This document shows positions 1 through 7,602 of a stretch of 42,614 nucleotides of DNA, one piece after another. Under the pieces are notes generated by a model, which worked only from the letters and a program-made list of their open reading frames with translations, was not told where the DNA came from and did not search any database. The translations under genes were made by a program, and so were the position numbers. Location of the stretch: contig JAPLKA010000087.1 in NCBI GenBank assembly GCA_026388315.1, positions 1 to 42,614 on the forward strand. Reading direction: 5' to 3'. Within the stretch, counting starts at the first letter, position 1, and every line of letters starts with the position of its first letter. The DNA is from Pseudomonadota bacterium. Its GTDB lineage: Bacteria > Desulfobacterota > Syntrophorhabdia > Syntrophorhabdales > Syntrophorhabdaceae.

Positions 1-496
1 CCATAAGTAAAAAGAACAGGTAAAAAAAGCCCTTTTTTTCGGTATAGTAAAACCAGAAGAAAGATAAAAGGCTGCCGGCGACAAAGACCGAAAAGATCAT
101 GTCAACCTGAAGGTACCTTGCCTGCCAGTAATACAGAGGTGCACTCAAGAGGATGAGTGAGGAAAACATGGCGTTTTTGCTATCAAAGAACTTCCATGTG
201 GTGAGAAGAAAAAATATCACTCCGGCGATGGCAAAGACGGCAGTAGAGAATCGCATGGAAACTTCATCTTTTGTAAAGGATAAGATGTTTTTAGATGCAT
301 AGGTGATATAGTAGAATAATGGTGGTTTCTCGCCGTAGGGCGTTCCATTGAGATGGGGTACGGTAAAGTCGTCTTTCAGCTCTGTTACGATTTCTGCGAA
401 GTCGCCCTCATCGGGTGCCCAGAAGTCTCTTACCCCAAGATTACAAAGAAACAAAGAGACACACAATATGCATATAACAGGTAGTAATATTTTCAT
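1..496 (-). CDS. ArnT/PMT-like membrane glycosyltransferase, N-terminal part
   Basis: Reading the minus strand from ATG at 496 gives an open frame to the left edge of the window, so about 165 N-terminal residues are visible and the rest lies outside. The protein begins with a hydrophobic segment (MKILLPVICILCVSLFLC) followed by RDFWAPDEGDFAEI, the acidic motif of the first periplasmic loop in the ArnT/dolichyl-phosphate-mannose mannosyltransferase (GT-83/GT-39) clan, and then YGEKPPLFYY, also typical. Further membrane segments follow. Such enzymes move a sugar from a polyprenyl-phosphate donor to lipid A or proteins at the outer face of the inner membrane; the actual substrate cannot be read here. 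Its ATG follows directly on the stop of the upstream kinase gene, so the two are probably co-translated. Confidence 0.8.
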   Translation of the reverse strand, partial: MKILLPVICILCVSLFLCNLGVRDFWAPDEGDFAEIVTELKDDFTVPHLNGTPYGEKPPLFYYITYASKNILSFTKDEVSMRFSTAVFAIAGVIFFLLTTWKFFDSKNAMFSSLILLSAPLYYWQARYLQVDMIFSVFVAGSLLSFFWFYYTEKKGFFYLFFLLM

Positions 497-1039
497 TTAA
501 CAATCTGATTTTGCTACATGGTTTTTAATAATCTGTTCAAGCCTTGTAAAGGCATCTTTTATGCTTCCGGTGTTGAGAATATATTCATCGGCTAATGCTA
601 CAGGTGTGGCAGTACCATATGCAATTTCCCGCATATCGCGTTCTTCAAAGGCATCGGGAGAATCATCCGGCCTTCCTCTTGAGGTTATCCGGTTTAATCT
701 CAAAGACTTTGGTGCAAGGAAAGCAACCACAATACACGTTGCCTTTCTGCGGATCAATTCAATTTCAGGCCACGATCGCATCCCTTCAAGAAAAACAAGG
801 GGGTTCTTTGTGTCAACGGCCAACAACAAAGCCTTTCTTGTAACGCCCATGCCGTCAATACCTCTTAATTCTGTGGAAACCCCTGCCGTATTTTCTGCAT
901 TTGGTTCAAGACCCCGTTTTTTGACCTCTCCCCTCACTACATCTCCCGTCGCATAGTAGGGGATGTTTTTTGAATCAGCATATATGCGTGCGATATTTTT
1001 GCCGGAAGCAGGCATTCCAACGATAACGAAGATTGTCAT
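497..1039 (-). CDS. UPF0200-like P-loop nucleotide kinase
   Basis: A 180-residue protein with an N-terminal Walker A loop, GMPASGKN (residues 8-15), followed by a TGDVVRGEVKKRGLEP segment and a late SRGRPDDSP / EERDMREI segment. This pattern matches the UPF0200 family of dephospho-CoA-kinase/adenylate-kinase-like proteins, best known from archaea. The substrate of the family is not established, so only nucleotide or nucleoside phosphorylation is suggested. The usual Ser/Thr after the P-loop lysine is Asn here. The gene lies between RNase P RNA and a glycosyltransferase, with the stop TAA immediately followed by the next ATG. Start ATG is preceded on the minus strand by AAGGGGGAA. Confidence 0.75.
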   Translation of the reverse strand: MTIFVIVGMPASGKNIARIYADSKNIPYYATGDVVRGEVKKRGLEPNAENTAGVSTELRGIDGMGVTRKALLLAVDTKNPLVFLEGMRSWPEIELIRRKATCIVVAFLAPKSLRLNRITSRGRPDDSPDAFEERDMREIAYGTATPVALADEYILNTGSIKDAFTRLEQIIKNHVAKSDC

Positions 1040-1079
1040 TGTTCCCCCTTTTACCAGCTATCAGATGCATTAAAAAAAA

Positions 1080-1498
1080 GAAGGGTAGACTATAAGCCGG
1101 GTCTTGTTTCCCGCCTGTGGCGGGATGGCAATCATTTCTCTCGGATTCAGGTTATCCTGAACCTCATGCGGCCTACCCGAGTTAAAGGATGGGCAATCCT
1201 CGCTGCCGGTTATGACAGCCCCCTTTTTGGCCTTGCATCGGATGGGGTTTGCCAAGCTGCTTAGTCGCCTAAGCACTGGTGAGCTCTTGCCTCGCCTTTT
1301 CACCCTTACCTTGCCGGGGCTGAAGCCCCGGAGTTTATAGTTTCAAAAAACCCATAACTCTCGCCGAAGGCGAGCAGGGCGGTGTCTTTTCTGTGGCACT
1401 TTCCTTAGGGTTTTCCCCAGTCCCCGTTAGGGACCATCCTGCCCTTCGATGCCCGGACTTTCCTCCCCGTTGAACGGGGCGATTACCCGTCTACCCTT
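1080..1498 (-). ncRNA. rnpB: RNase P RNA, bacterial type A
   Basis: On the minus strand the region starts with GGGTAGACGGG, has the diagnostic GAGGAAAGTCCGGGC near the 5' end, the P4-forming segments, a GC-rich hairpin (GCCGGGGCTTCAGCCCCGGC at about 1313-1332), and ends with ACCCGGCTTATAGTCTACCC. The outer arms GGGTAGAC and GTCTACCC pair as helix P1. This is the catalytic RNA that trims tRNA 5' leaders. A run of eight T on the minus strand (1072-1079) follows P1, so P1 plus this run may end transcription. The 5' end overlaps the RNase HI stop codon (1491-1493). Confidence 0.96.
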
Positions 1499-1892
1499 TT
1501 TTATTTACTCCATTTTTTGCAAGTTTATCAGCTAATCTATTTTCTGTTCTCGGTATATATTGTATGTCAAAATTATTGAAATGTTTAATAATGGTTTTTG
1601 CCTTTTTAACATATTTGCTTAATTGGTGATTTTTTACTTTATACTTCCCCTGTATCTGATACGCCACGAGTTGAGAGTCTGTATAAATGAACAGGTCATG
1701 GACAGATGCTTCTTCTGCTTTTTGTAATGCAACGATGAGGGCTGAATACTCGGCCATATTATTTGTCATATGTCCAAGGTAAATGCTTTCATTGAGTATT
1801 TCATTTCCCTTTTCATCAAATGCAATAATACCTGCCCCGGCCTCCCCTGGATTACCGGAAGATGCCCCATCAATGTATATATGCCATGCCAT
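1491..1892 (-). CDS. Ribonuclease HI family protein
   Basis: A 133-residue single-domain RNase H fold. The four catalytic acidic residues are visible: D8 in IYIDGASSGNPG, E48 in NNMAEY, D72 in IYTDSQ and D122 in NRLADKLA. It should cleave the RNA strand of RNA-DNA hybrids with Mg2+. It lacks the basic protrusion of E. coli RNase HI, as in the short bacterial and archaeal rnhA-like proteins. Its ATG overlaps by one base the stop of the upstream zinc-ribbon gene (TAATG), which implies translational coupling. Its own stop lies within the first bases of RNase P RNA, so rnpB either has a promoter inside this gene or is processed from the same transcript. Confidence 0.92.
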   Translation of the reverse strand: MAWHIYIDGASSGNPGEAGAGIIAFDEKGNEILNESIYLGHMTNNMAEYSALIVALQKAEEASVHDLFIYTDSQLVAYQIQGKYKVKNHQLSKYVKKAKTIIKHFNNFDIQYIPRTENRLADKLAKNGVNKKG

Positions 1893-2611
1893 TATTGTTC
1901 TTCAAATTCTTCTTGAAAATAGAATATCCTGTTGCAGCTCGGACAGAGTATAAGTTGTCTGTTTTTTGTGGCCTCGATAAAAAGCTGCGGAGGAATGTTC
2001 ATAAAACAGCCAAGACAGACACCGTTTTTAAGATTTACAACAGCAGTTCCTGCTCTCTTTTCGATAAGGGTTCTGTAAGTAGCTTTCAAATTCTTGCTTA
2101 CAATACTCAGTAAATTGTCCCTTTCTTCTTTGAGTTTCCTCACATCTTTGTCTATGGTCTCAACCTCTTTTAACAATTTGTTCTTTTTCTGCTCAAACTC
2201 TTTTTCACTCTTTTTTAATTGTGCAGATAAATGTTCAAAATCTTTTTTGAGTTCTTCAACCTTTTCCATCAAAATCAATATATCTTCTTCTGTTTTGTCA
2301 TTTGTCGCTTTTGCCGTTTCAATTTCTTTAAGTAAGGCTTGGTACTCTTTGTTCGTCTTAACCTCATAAAGCTTGGATTCATGCTTTTTTATCTTCTCTT
2401 TATCAATATCGAGCTCTTTTTCTTTTTTTCGTCTTTCCTTTTCCAGTTCATCTATAATTTCTTTTTCTTTTAATATTTTGCTTTTCAGTTCCTCGATTTC
2501 TTGATCCATTGCTTCAATCATCATTGGAGCTGAAACCAACTTTTTTTCCTTTTCAATTATCTGTGTATCTAACTGTTGTGCTTCATGGATAGTTTTTAAT
2601 TCGTGCTCCAA
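1892..2611 (-). CDS. Coiled-coil protein with C4 zinc ribbon (COG1579 family)
   Basis: A 239-residue protein, nearly all charged heptad-rich coiled coil up to about residue 175, followed by a C-terminal zinc ribbon with C199-x2-C202 and C223-x2-C226. This layout is that of the COG1579 family, found next to nif3/dnaG/rpoD or RNase H in many bacteria. A nucleic-acid-linked role has been proposed but the function is unproven. The start is supported by GGAGGG at about 2619-2624 (minus strand). A GC-rich hairpin lies just upstream, between this gene and tRNA-Met. Confidence 0.88.
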   Translation of the reverse strand: MEHELKTIHEAQQLDTQIIEKEKKLVSAPMMIEAMDQEIEELKSKILKEKEIIDELEKERRKKEKELDIDKEKIKKHESKLYEVKTNKEYQALLKEIETAKATNDKTEEDILILMEKVEELKKDFEHLSAQLKKSEKEFEQKKNKLLKEVETIDKDVRKLKEERDNLLSIVSKNLKATYRTLIEKRAGTAVVNLKNGVCLGCFMNIPPQLFIEATKNRQLILCPSCNRIFYFQEEFEEQ

Positions 2612-2631
2612 TTCAGTCCCTCCAAAAATTT

Positions 2632-2663
2632 AAAGGGGGGTGAACCATTTGGAACACCCCCCT
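2632..2663 (-). terminator. Hairpin between tRNA-Met and the zinc-ribbon gene
   Basis: GGGGGGTG (2635-2642) pairs with CACCCCCC (2655-2662) around a short ATTT loop. Read on the minus strand it is followed by TTTAAATTTTT, so it probably ends the tRNA transcript. Because it sits inside the 5' region of the next gene it could also act as an attenuator. Confidence 0.6.
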
Positions 2664-2713
2664 CAATAAATGTTATTTCATTTTTTAATATATTCATATA
2701 AAAAATATCTTTT

Positions 2714-2786
2714 TGGGCCCACCTGGGCTCGAACCAGGGGCCTACCGGTTATGAGCCGGTGGCTCTTCCAACTGAGCTATGGGCCC
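2714..2786 (-). tRNA. tRNA-Met (CAT)
   Basis: The minus strand folds as a full cloverleaf: acceptor GGGCCCA/TGGGCCC, a D arm AGCTCAGTTGG, anticodon stem ACCGG/CCGGT with loop CTCATAA (anticodon CAT) and a T arm with GGTTCGAGCCC. The 3' CCA is not encoded. Anticodon CAT could also be a lysidine-modified tRNA-Ile2, but the body resembles elongator tRNA-Met. Confidence 0.92.
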
Positions 2787-2940
2787 ATTTTTTATAGAAT
2801 AACCGATACCGTTATTCTTTGTCAAGGGCATGGAAGATTAGTGTATAAAAATTAAATATTTTCCTTTGAATTTTCGTTAATTATCTATAAAATGTTTTCA
2901 GCAAATATCCTCGAAAAAAATCTTTAAGGAGGGGCATTGT

Positions 2941-4287
2941 ATGGAAGCTTCAAAAGTAACCAAGGAAGAACTCATTGAGAAGGCAAAAAAACCGGCACAG
3001 GATGCAATGAAGATGCATCCCTTCTACAAAGGGAAGATTGAGATTGTGCCAAAATGTGTTATCAGGGACATTAAAGACTTTGCCATATGGTACACGCCCG
3101 GGGTTGCAGAGCCGTGTATGGACATTTATAGGGATCCCGAAAAAGTTTTTCAACACACCAATAAAGCCAATATGGTCGGCATTGTTACGGATGGGACAAG
3201 GGTGCTTGGCTTAGGCGATATAGGTCCTATGGCAGCGCTTCCTGTCATGGAAGGCAAGGCGCTTCTCTTTAAATATCTTGGCGGAGTGGATGCATTTCCT
3301 ATTTGCCTTGATACAAAAGACCCCGATGAAATAATCAGAACAGTTAAGATAATATCCCCGACGTTTGGTGGAATAAACCTTGAAGATATCGCGAACCCGA
3401 AATGTTTTTACATCCTTGACAGGTTAAGGGCCGAGGCCTCCATCCCCGTCTGGCATGATGACCAGCAGGGAACTGCCGCAGTCACCCTGGCAGGCCTCAT
3501 TAACGCCTTGAAGGTGGTGAAAAAGAGAATTGAGGATGTGAAGATCACCATGATCGGTATAGGCGCAGCCAATGTATGTATAACGAAGATGATCATAAAG
3601 GCAGGAGCGGACCCGAAGAAGTTTCTCGTTGTTGACAGTAAGGGCATACTCAGCAGGAAAAGGGATGATATAAAGCCAACCCATAAAGAAAAACTTGAAT
3701 TCTGTCAGATAACCAACGCTGAAAACAGGGATGGCGACATGGAAGAAGCGATAAAAGGGCAGGATGTGGTGATTGCCCTTTCAAAACCGGGGCCTGATAC
3801 GATCAAAAAGGAATGGATAAGTCAAATGGCAGATGATGGTATAGTGTTTGTCTGTGCAAACCCCATACCCGAGATATGGCCATGGGAAGCAAAAGAGGCA
3901 GGCGCCAGGGTAGTTGCCACCGGCAGAAGTGATTTCCCGAATCAGGTAAACAACTCTGTAGGATTCCCTGCGATTTTCAGGGGCACCCTCGATGTGATGG
4001 CGCGAACCATTACAGATGAGATGTGCATTGCTGCAGCCTACGAACTTGCAAAATGTGCAGAAGATAAAGGATTGCGTGAAGATTATCTTCTCCCTACTAT
4101 GGATGAATGGGAAATATTCCCGCGGGAGGCTGTTGCCGTCGCAAAGAAGGCAATGGAACAGGGTGTTGCACGTTTGAAATTCACTGAGAAAGAACTTTTT
4201 CAGATGGCAGAGACTAAGATAAAAAGGGCCAGGGATGAAGTGGGTCTGCTTATGGATAAGGGCATTATTGAGGCATACGTAGAATAA
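2941..4287 (+). CDS. Malic enzyme (oxaloacetate-decarboxylating malate dehydrogenase)
   Basis: A 448-residue protein that converts malate to pyruvate and CO2 with NAD(P). The N-terminal malic domain shows YTPGVAEPC (about residues 51-59) and the active-site stretch GDIGPMAALPVMEGKALL. The link VWHDDQQGTAAVTLAGL leads into a Rossmann domain with IGIGAANVC. The length fits the short bacterial type without a phosphotransacetylase domain. The C-terminal extension beyond the NAD-binding domain is moderate. Start ATG has AAGGAGG at about 2925-2931. It heads a plus-strand set with both fumarase subunits, so the cluster links fumarate, malate and pyruvate. Confidence 0.93.
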   Translation: MEASKVTKEELIEKAKKPAQDAMKMHPFYKGKIEIVPKCVIRDIKDFAIWYTPGVAEPCMDIYRDPEKVFQHTNKANMVGIVTDGTRVLGLGDIGPMAALPVMEGKALLFKYLGGVDAFPICLDTKDPDEIIRTVKIISPTFGGINLEDIANPKCFYILDRLRAEASIPVWHDDQQGTAAVTLAGLINALKVVKKRIEDVKITMIGIGAANVCITKMIIKAGADPKKFLVVDSKGILSRKRDDIKPTHKEKLEFCQITNAENRDGDMEEAIKGQDVVIALSKPGPDTIKKEWISQMADDGIVFVCANPIPEIWPWEAKEAGARVVATGRSDFPNQVNNSVGFPAIFRGTLDVMARTITDEMCIAAAYELAKCAEDKGLREDYLLPTMDEWEIFPREAVAVAKKAMEQGVARLKFTEKELFQMAETKIKRARDEVGLLMDKGIIEAYVE

Positions 4288-4327
4288 CAATGAAGAGTGA
4301 AGAATTGATTTCAATATGGGGTGAATT

Positions 4328-5167
4328 ATGAGAGAAATCCATGTAGATAAAATAGTTTCTGCTATAGAGAAACTATTTATTGATGCAAACTACAACCTCT
4401 CCGACAACGTTTTAGATGCATTGAGTAAGGCAGCAGAGAGAGAAGGATCTCCTGTCGGCAAAGAGGTTATCAAAGAGTTGATTGTCAATGCGAATCTTGC
4501 CAGGGAAGAGCACATACCTATTTGCCAGGATACCGGGCTTGCAGTAACGTTTATGGAAATTGGTCAGGATGCTCATATTGTTGGCGGGTCACTGGTTGAT
4601 GCCGTTGCTGAGGGGGTAAGGAGAGGATACAAAGATGGATATTTGAGGAAGTCCTGTTGTGATCCTCTTACAAGGAAAAATACAGGTGATAATACGCCGC
4701 CTATTGTTCATACAAAAATTGTTCCGGGGGATAAAATAAAGATTGTAGCTTTACCAAAGGGCGGTGGAAGCGAGAATTATGGGGAAGCAAGAATGCTTGT
4801 TCCTTCTCAGGGCAAAGATGGCGTAAAATCATTTGTACTTGATATGGTAAACAAAGGTGGGCCTAATCCGTGTCCGCCAATTATTGTTGGTGTAGGAATA
4901 GGGGGCAATTTCGAAACCTCCGCCCTTTTATCAAAAGAAGCCTTAATGGTTCCCCTCGGCAAAAGAAGCAATGATCCTGTTATTGCTGCCATTGAACTGG
5001 AACTCCTTGATGAAATAAACAAAACAGGTATTGGCCCGCAAGGTTATGGTGGCACCGTCACCGCACTGGATGTGCATATTAAAATGATGCCATGCCACAT
5101 AGCTTCGCTCCCTGTAGCTGTGAATATACAGTGTCATGCGCACAGGATTAAGGAAGTAATTATATAG
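4328..5167 (+). CDS. Class I fumarate hydratase, alpha subunit
   Basis: A 279-residue protein with the 4Fe-4S fumarase/tartrate dehydratase alpha signature: IPICQDTGLAVTF carrying the first cluster cysteine, KSCCDPLTRKNTGDNTPP, and PNPCPPIIVGVGIGG with a further ligand cysteine. With the beta subunit it hydrates fumarate to malate in the cytoplasm and is oxygen-sensitive, which fits an anaerobe. The start is supported by GGGGTGA upstream. It lies 40 bp after the malic enzyme gene. An L-tartrate dehydratase assignment cannot be excluded from sequence alone, but the malic enzyme neighbour favours fumarase. Confidence 0.92.
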   Translation: MREIHVDKIVSAIEKLFIDANYNLSDNVLDALSKAAEREGSPVGKEVIKELIVNANLAREEHIPICQDTGLAVTFMEIGQDAHIVGGSLVDAVAEGVRRGYKDGYLRKSCCDPLTRKNTGDNTPPIVHTKIVPGDKIKIVALPKGGGSENYGEARMLVPSQGKDGVKSFVLDMVNKGGPNPCPPIIVGVGIGGNFETSALLSKEALMVPLGKRSNDPVIAAIELELLDEINKTGIGPQGYGGTVTALDVHIKMMPCHIASLPVAVNIQCHAHRIKEVII

Positions 5168-5226
5168 CGTAGAGCGTAGAGATAAACCCTCTGCTATTAG
5201 CTATCCGCTAAAAATGAGGTGAAAGA

Positions 5227-5778
5227 ATGGAAATTAAAAAAATTACAACTCCACTGGAAGATAGTGTTATTGAAGGGTTAAAGGCTGGCGAGAAAGTGTT
5301 TTTAAGCGGGTATATATATACCGCAAGGGATACTGCTCACAAAAGATTTATCGATGCTTTAGAAAAAGGTGAGAAACTTCCTCTTGATATAAAAGGACAG
5401 ATTATTTATTATTGTGGGCCATCACCGGCTCCTCCCGGCAAAGTCATAGGAGCATGTGGACCAACAACAAGTTCAAGGATGGATACGTACGCCCCGAGGT
5501 TACTTTCCCTGGGTCTGAAAGGTATGATAGGCAAAGGGAAAAGGTCTCAACCGGTAAAAGATGCCATAAAACAGTATAAATCCATATACTTTGGCGCAAC
5601 CGGCGGAGCAGGCGCTCTTCTTTCAAAAAGCGTGGTATCTTCAGAAATCATAGCTTATGAGGAACTTGGACCTGAGGCAGTAAGAAAACTTGAGGTGAAA
5701 GATTTACCGTTATTTGTGATAAATGATATACATGGAAATGATTTGTATGAAGCAGGTATACAACGTTATAAGAAATAG
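5227..5778 (+). CDS. Class I fumarate hydratase, beta subunit
   Basis: A 183-residue protein matching the C-terminal half of class I fumarases, here a separate subunit. It opens with a TPLEDSVIEGLKAG motif and contains GYIYTARDTAHKR, YYCGPSPAPPGK and CGPTTSSRMD, which shape the dicarboxylate site. It completes the heteromeric enzyme with the preceding gene. GAGGTGA lies a few bases before the ATG. The 59-bp gap before it holds no obvious terminator, so co-transcription with the alpha subunit is expected. Confidence 0.92.
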   Translation: MEIKKITTPLEDSVIEGLKAGEKVFLSGYIYTARDTAHKRFIDALEKGEKLPLDIKGQIIYYCGPSPAPPGKVIGACGPTTSSRMDTYAPRLLSLGLKGMIGKGKRSQPVKDAIKQYKSIYFGATGGAGALLSKSVVSSEIIAYEELGPEAVRKLEVKDLPLFVINDIHGNDLYEAGIQRYKK

Positions 5779-5845
5779 GCCTCCATATTTTATTTTGACA
5801 TTTTAAGACAAATATTTTAAAAGAAAAAAATCATAAGGGGTCAGG

Positions 5846-6937
5846 ATGGGAGAAATACGCATTGGTGTAGTTGGTGTTGGTAATTGTGCGAGTTCCCTGA
5901 TACAGGGGCTTAATTACTACTCAAAAAAGAAGGATGAAGTAATTGGCCTCATGCACTATGAGATATGTGGTTACAGACCTGAGGATCTAAAGATTGTAGC
6001 CGCCTTTGATATTGATAAGAGAAAAGTCGGAAGCCCCATCGAAGAGGCAATATTCGCAAATCCAAACTGCACAAAGACAATTGAAAAAGACATTCCCAAA
6101 TCAAATGTATTTGTTTCCATGGGCCACGCCTTAGATGGTATTTCTCCGCATATGAAAGACTATCCTGAAAACAGGACGTTTGTCTTATCTGATAAGAAAC
6201 CGGAAGATGTGGTTTCGGTGCTCAGGGAAAAAAATGTAGAAATCCTTATCAACTATTTACCGGTTGGCTCTGAGGAAGCGGCTCGCTTTTATGCCCGGTG
6301 TTGCCTTGAAAGCGGGGCAAGTCTTGTAAACTGTATCCCTGTTTTTATTGCTTCAGATAAGGACTGGGTTAAGAAATTTGAAGAGAAGAAAATACCTATT
6401 GTAGGTGATGATGTTAAATCTCAGATAGGCGCCACGATTGTTCACAGGGCACTTGTAAAATTATTTGATGACAGAGGGGTTAAAATAGACAGGACGTACC
6501 AGCTCAATACTGGCGGGAATACTGATTTTTTAAATATGCTCAACAGAGACAGGCTTGTTTCAAAAAAGATTTCCAAGACTGAAGCAGTCCAATCGTCGTT
6601 AAGTATACCTATTTCATCAGAGAATATTCATATAGGGCCTTCTGATTATGTCCCCTGGCAGAATGACAATAAGGTATGCTTCATAAGAATCGAAGGCAGG
6701 ATTTTTGGAGACATACCAATAAACCTGGAACTCAGACTTTCCGTAGAAGATTCGCCAAATAGCGCCGGTTGTATGATAGACGCTATACGATGCTGCAAAG
6801 TTGCAAGAGATAGAAAGGTCGGAGGAGTGCTGGAATCCATATCGGCCTATACAATGAAGCACCCCCTTAACCAATTCCCCGATAATGAGGCCAGGGAGAT
6901 GGTGGAGGCATTCATAAAAGGCGAAAGGGAAAGATAG
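5846..6937 (+). CDS. Myo-inositol-1-phosphate synthase
   Basis: A 363-residue enzyme of the short bacterial/archaeal Ino1 type, which isomerises glucose-6-phosphate to inositol-1-phosphate with bound NAD. The N-terminal Rossmann motif VGVGNCASSLIQGLNYY, the central YLPVGSEEAARFYA, and the catalytic-domain segments DDVKSQIGAT and LNTGGNTDF are all present. RBS AAGGGGTCAGG precedes the ATG. The next gene, nine bases after its stop, is a CDP-alcohol phosphatidyltransferase, which points to use of the product as a phospholipid head group rather than as an osmolyte. Confidence 0.93.
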   Translation: MGEIRIGVVGVGNCASSLIQGLNYYSKKKDEVIGLMHYEICGYRPEDLKIVAAFDIDKRKVGSPIEEAIFANPNCTKTIEKDIPKSNVFVSMGHALDGISPHMKDYPENRTFVLSDKKPEDVVSVLREKNVEILINYLPVGSEEAARFYARCCLESGASLVNCIPVFIASDKDWVKKFEEKKIPIVGDDVKSQIGATIVHRALVKLFDDRGVKIDRTYQLNTGGNTDFLNMLNRDRLVSKKISKTEAVQSSLSIPISSENIHIGPSDYVPWQNDNKVCFIRIEGRIFGDIPINLELRLSVEDSPNSAGCMIDAIRCCKVARDRKVGGVLESISAYTMKHPLNQFPDNEAREMVEAFIKGERER

Positions 6938-6946
6938 GCATCGCAT

Positions 6947-7546
6947 GTGATTAGTGCAAAGATAGGCCATGCCCTTGACCCTGTATTCCTTAAAATTTAC
7001 TCTCTATTCTTTAAAAACAAAGTTATAAACCCCAACGTTTTTACTATAGCGGGAATGGTCTTTGCGATCATCTCATCTTTCTGCATAGCCTTCGGTTTTC
7101 TGCTGTTTGGCGCCATCTTCCTCCTTGTTTCAGGGTTTTTCGATCTTATGGACGGAGCTCTGGCAAGAAATACCGGCAACGTCACAATATTCGGAGCTTT
7201 TCTTGATTCTGTTCTTGACCGGTATTCAGACCTTTTCATTATGTTTGGTTTGTTTATTTTTTTTGCAATGCAGGGCGATACCCTCTATGCCATTCTGACG
7301 TTCTTTGCTTCCATAGGTATTGCAATTATTCCCTATGCCAAGGCAAGGGCTGAGGCATCTTCCATCCAATGCAACACCGGCATACTGGAAAGACCCGAAC
7401 GGTTAATAATATTGTTTATCGGATTGCTTTTTAATCTTTTACCTTATGTTGTTATAATCCTTGCAGTGTTAACCCACGTAACGGTTATTCAAAGGATTCT
7501 CTTTGTAAAGAAAAGTACTGACACGATTAAAGGCGAATTCCAATAG
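6947..7546 (+). CDS. CDP-alcohol phosphatidyltransferase, probable phosphatidylinositol-phosphate synthase
   Basis: A 199-residue integral membrane protein with about five to six hydrophobic helices. It carries the full CDP-OH-P signature D-G-x2-A-R-x8-G-x3-D-x3-D: D69, G70, A73, R74, G83, D87 and D91, plus D66. These residues bind the metal and CDP-diacylglycerol. The start is GTG at 6947, because the ATG two bases earlier runs into a stop. Pairing with inositol-phosphate synthase suggests it joins inositol-1-phosphate to CDP-diacylglycerol, as in mycobacterial PgsA1-type or archaeal AIP synthases. Other polar alcohols are possible. Confidence 0.88.
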   Translation: MISAKIGHALDPVFLKIYSLFFKNKVINPNVFTIAGMVFAIISSFCIAFGFLLFGAIFLLVSGFFDLMDGALARNTGNVTIFGAFLDSVLDRYSDLFIMFGLFIFFAMQGDTLYAILTFFASIGIAIIPYAKARAEASSIQCNTGILERPERLIILFIGLLFNLLPYVVIILAVLTHVTVIQRILFVKKSTDTIKGEFQ

Positions 7547-7547
7547 T

Positions 7548-7602
7548 CAAATAACAAATTCCAAATTGTTTGTGATTTGGAAGATTGGTTATTGGTTATT
7601 TG
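7548..7602. terminator. Inverted repeat between convergent genes
   Basis: CAAATAAC (7548-7555) pairs with GTTATTTG (7595-7602), with an inner CCAAAT/ATTTGG pair. It lies between the convergent phosphatidyltransferase and ispG genes and overlaps the last codons of ispG. It may serve as a bidirectional terminator, but it is AT-rich and has no clean T-run. Confidence 0.4.

Noticed and set aside
1070-1303. 77-codon ORF on the minus strand
   Set aside because: It lies within RNase P RNA and has no independent support.
1313-1332. GC-rich palindrome as a terminator
   Set aside because: It is a variable-region hairpin inside RNase P RNA and has no following T-run.
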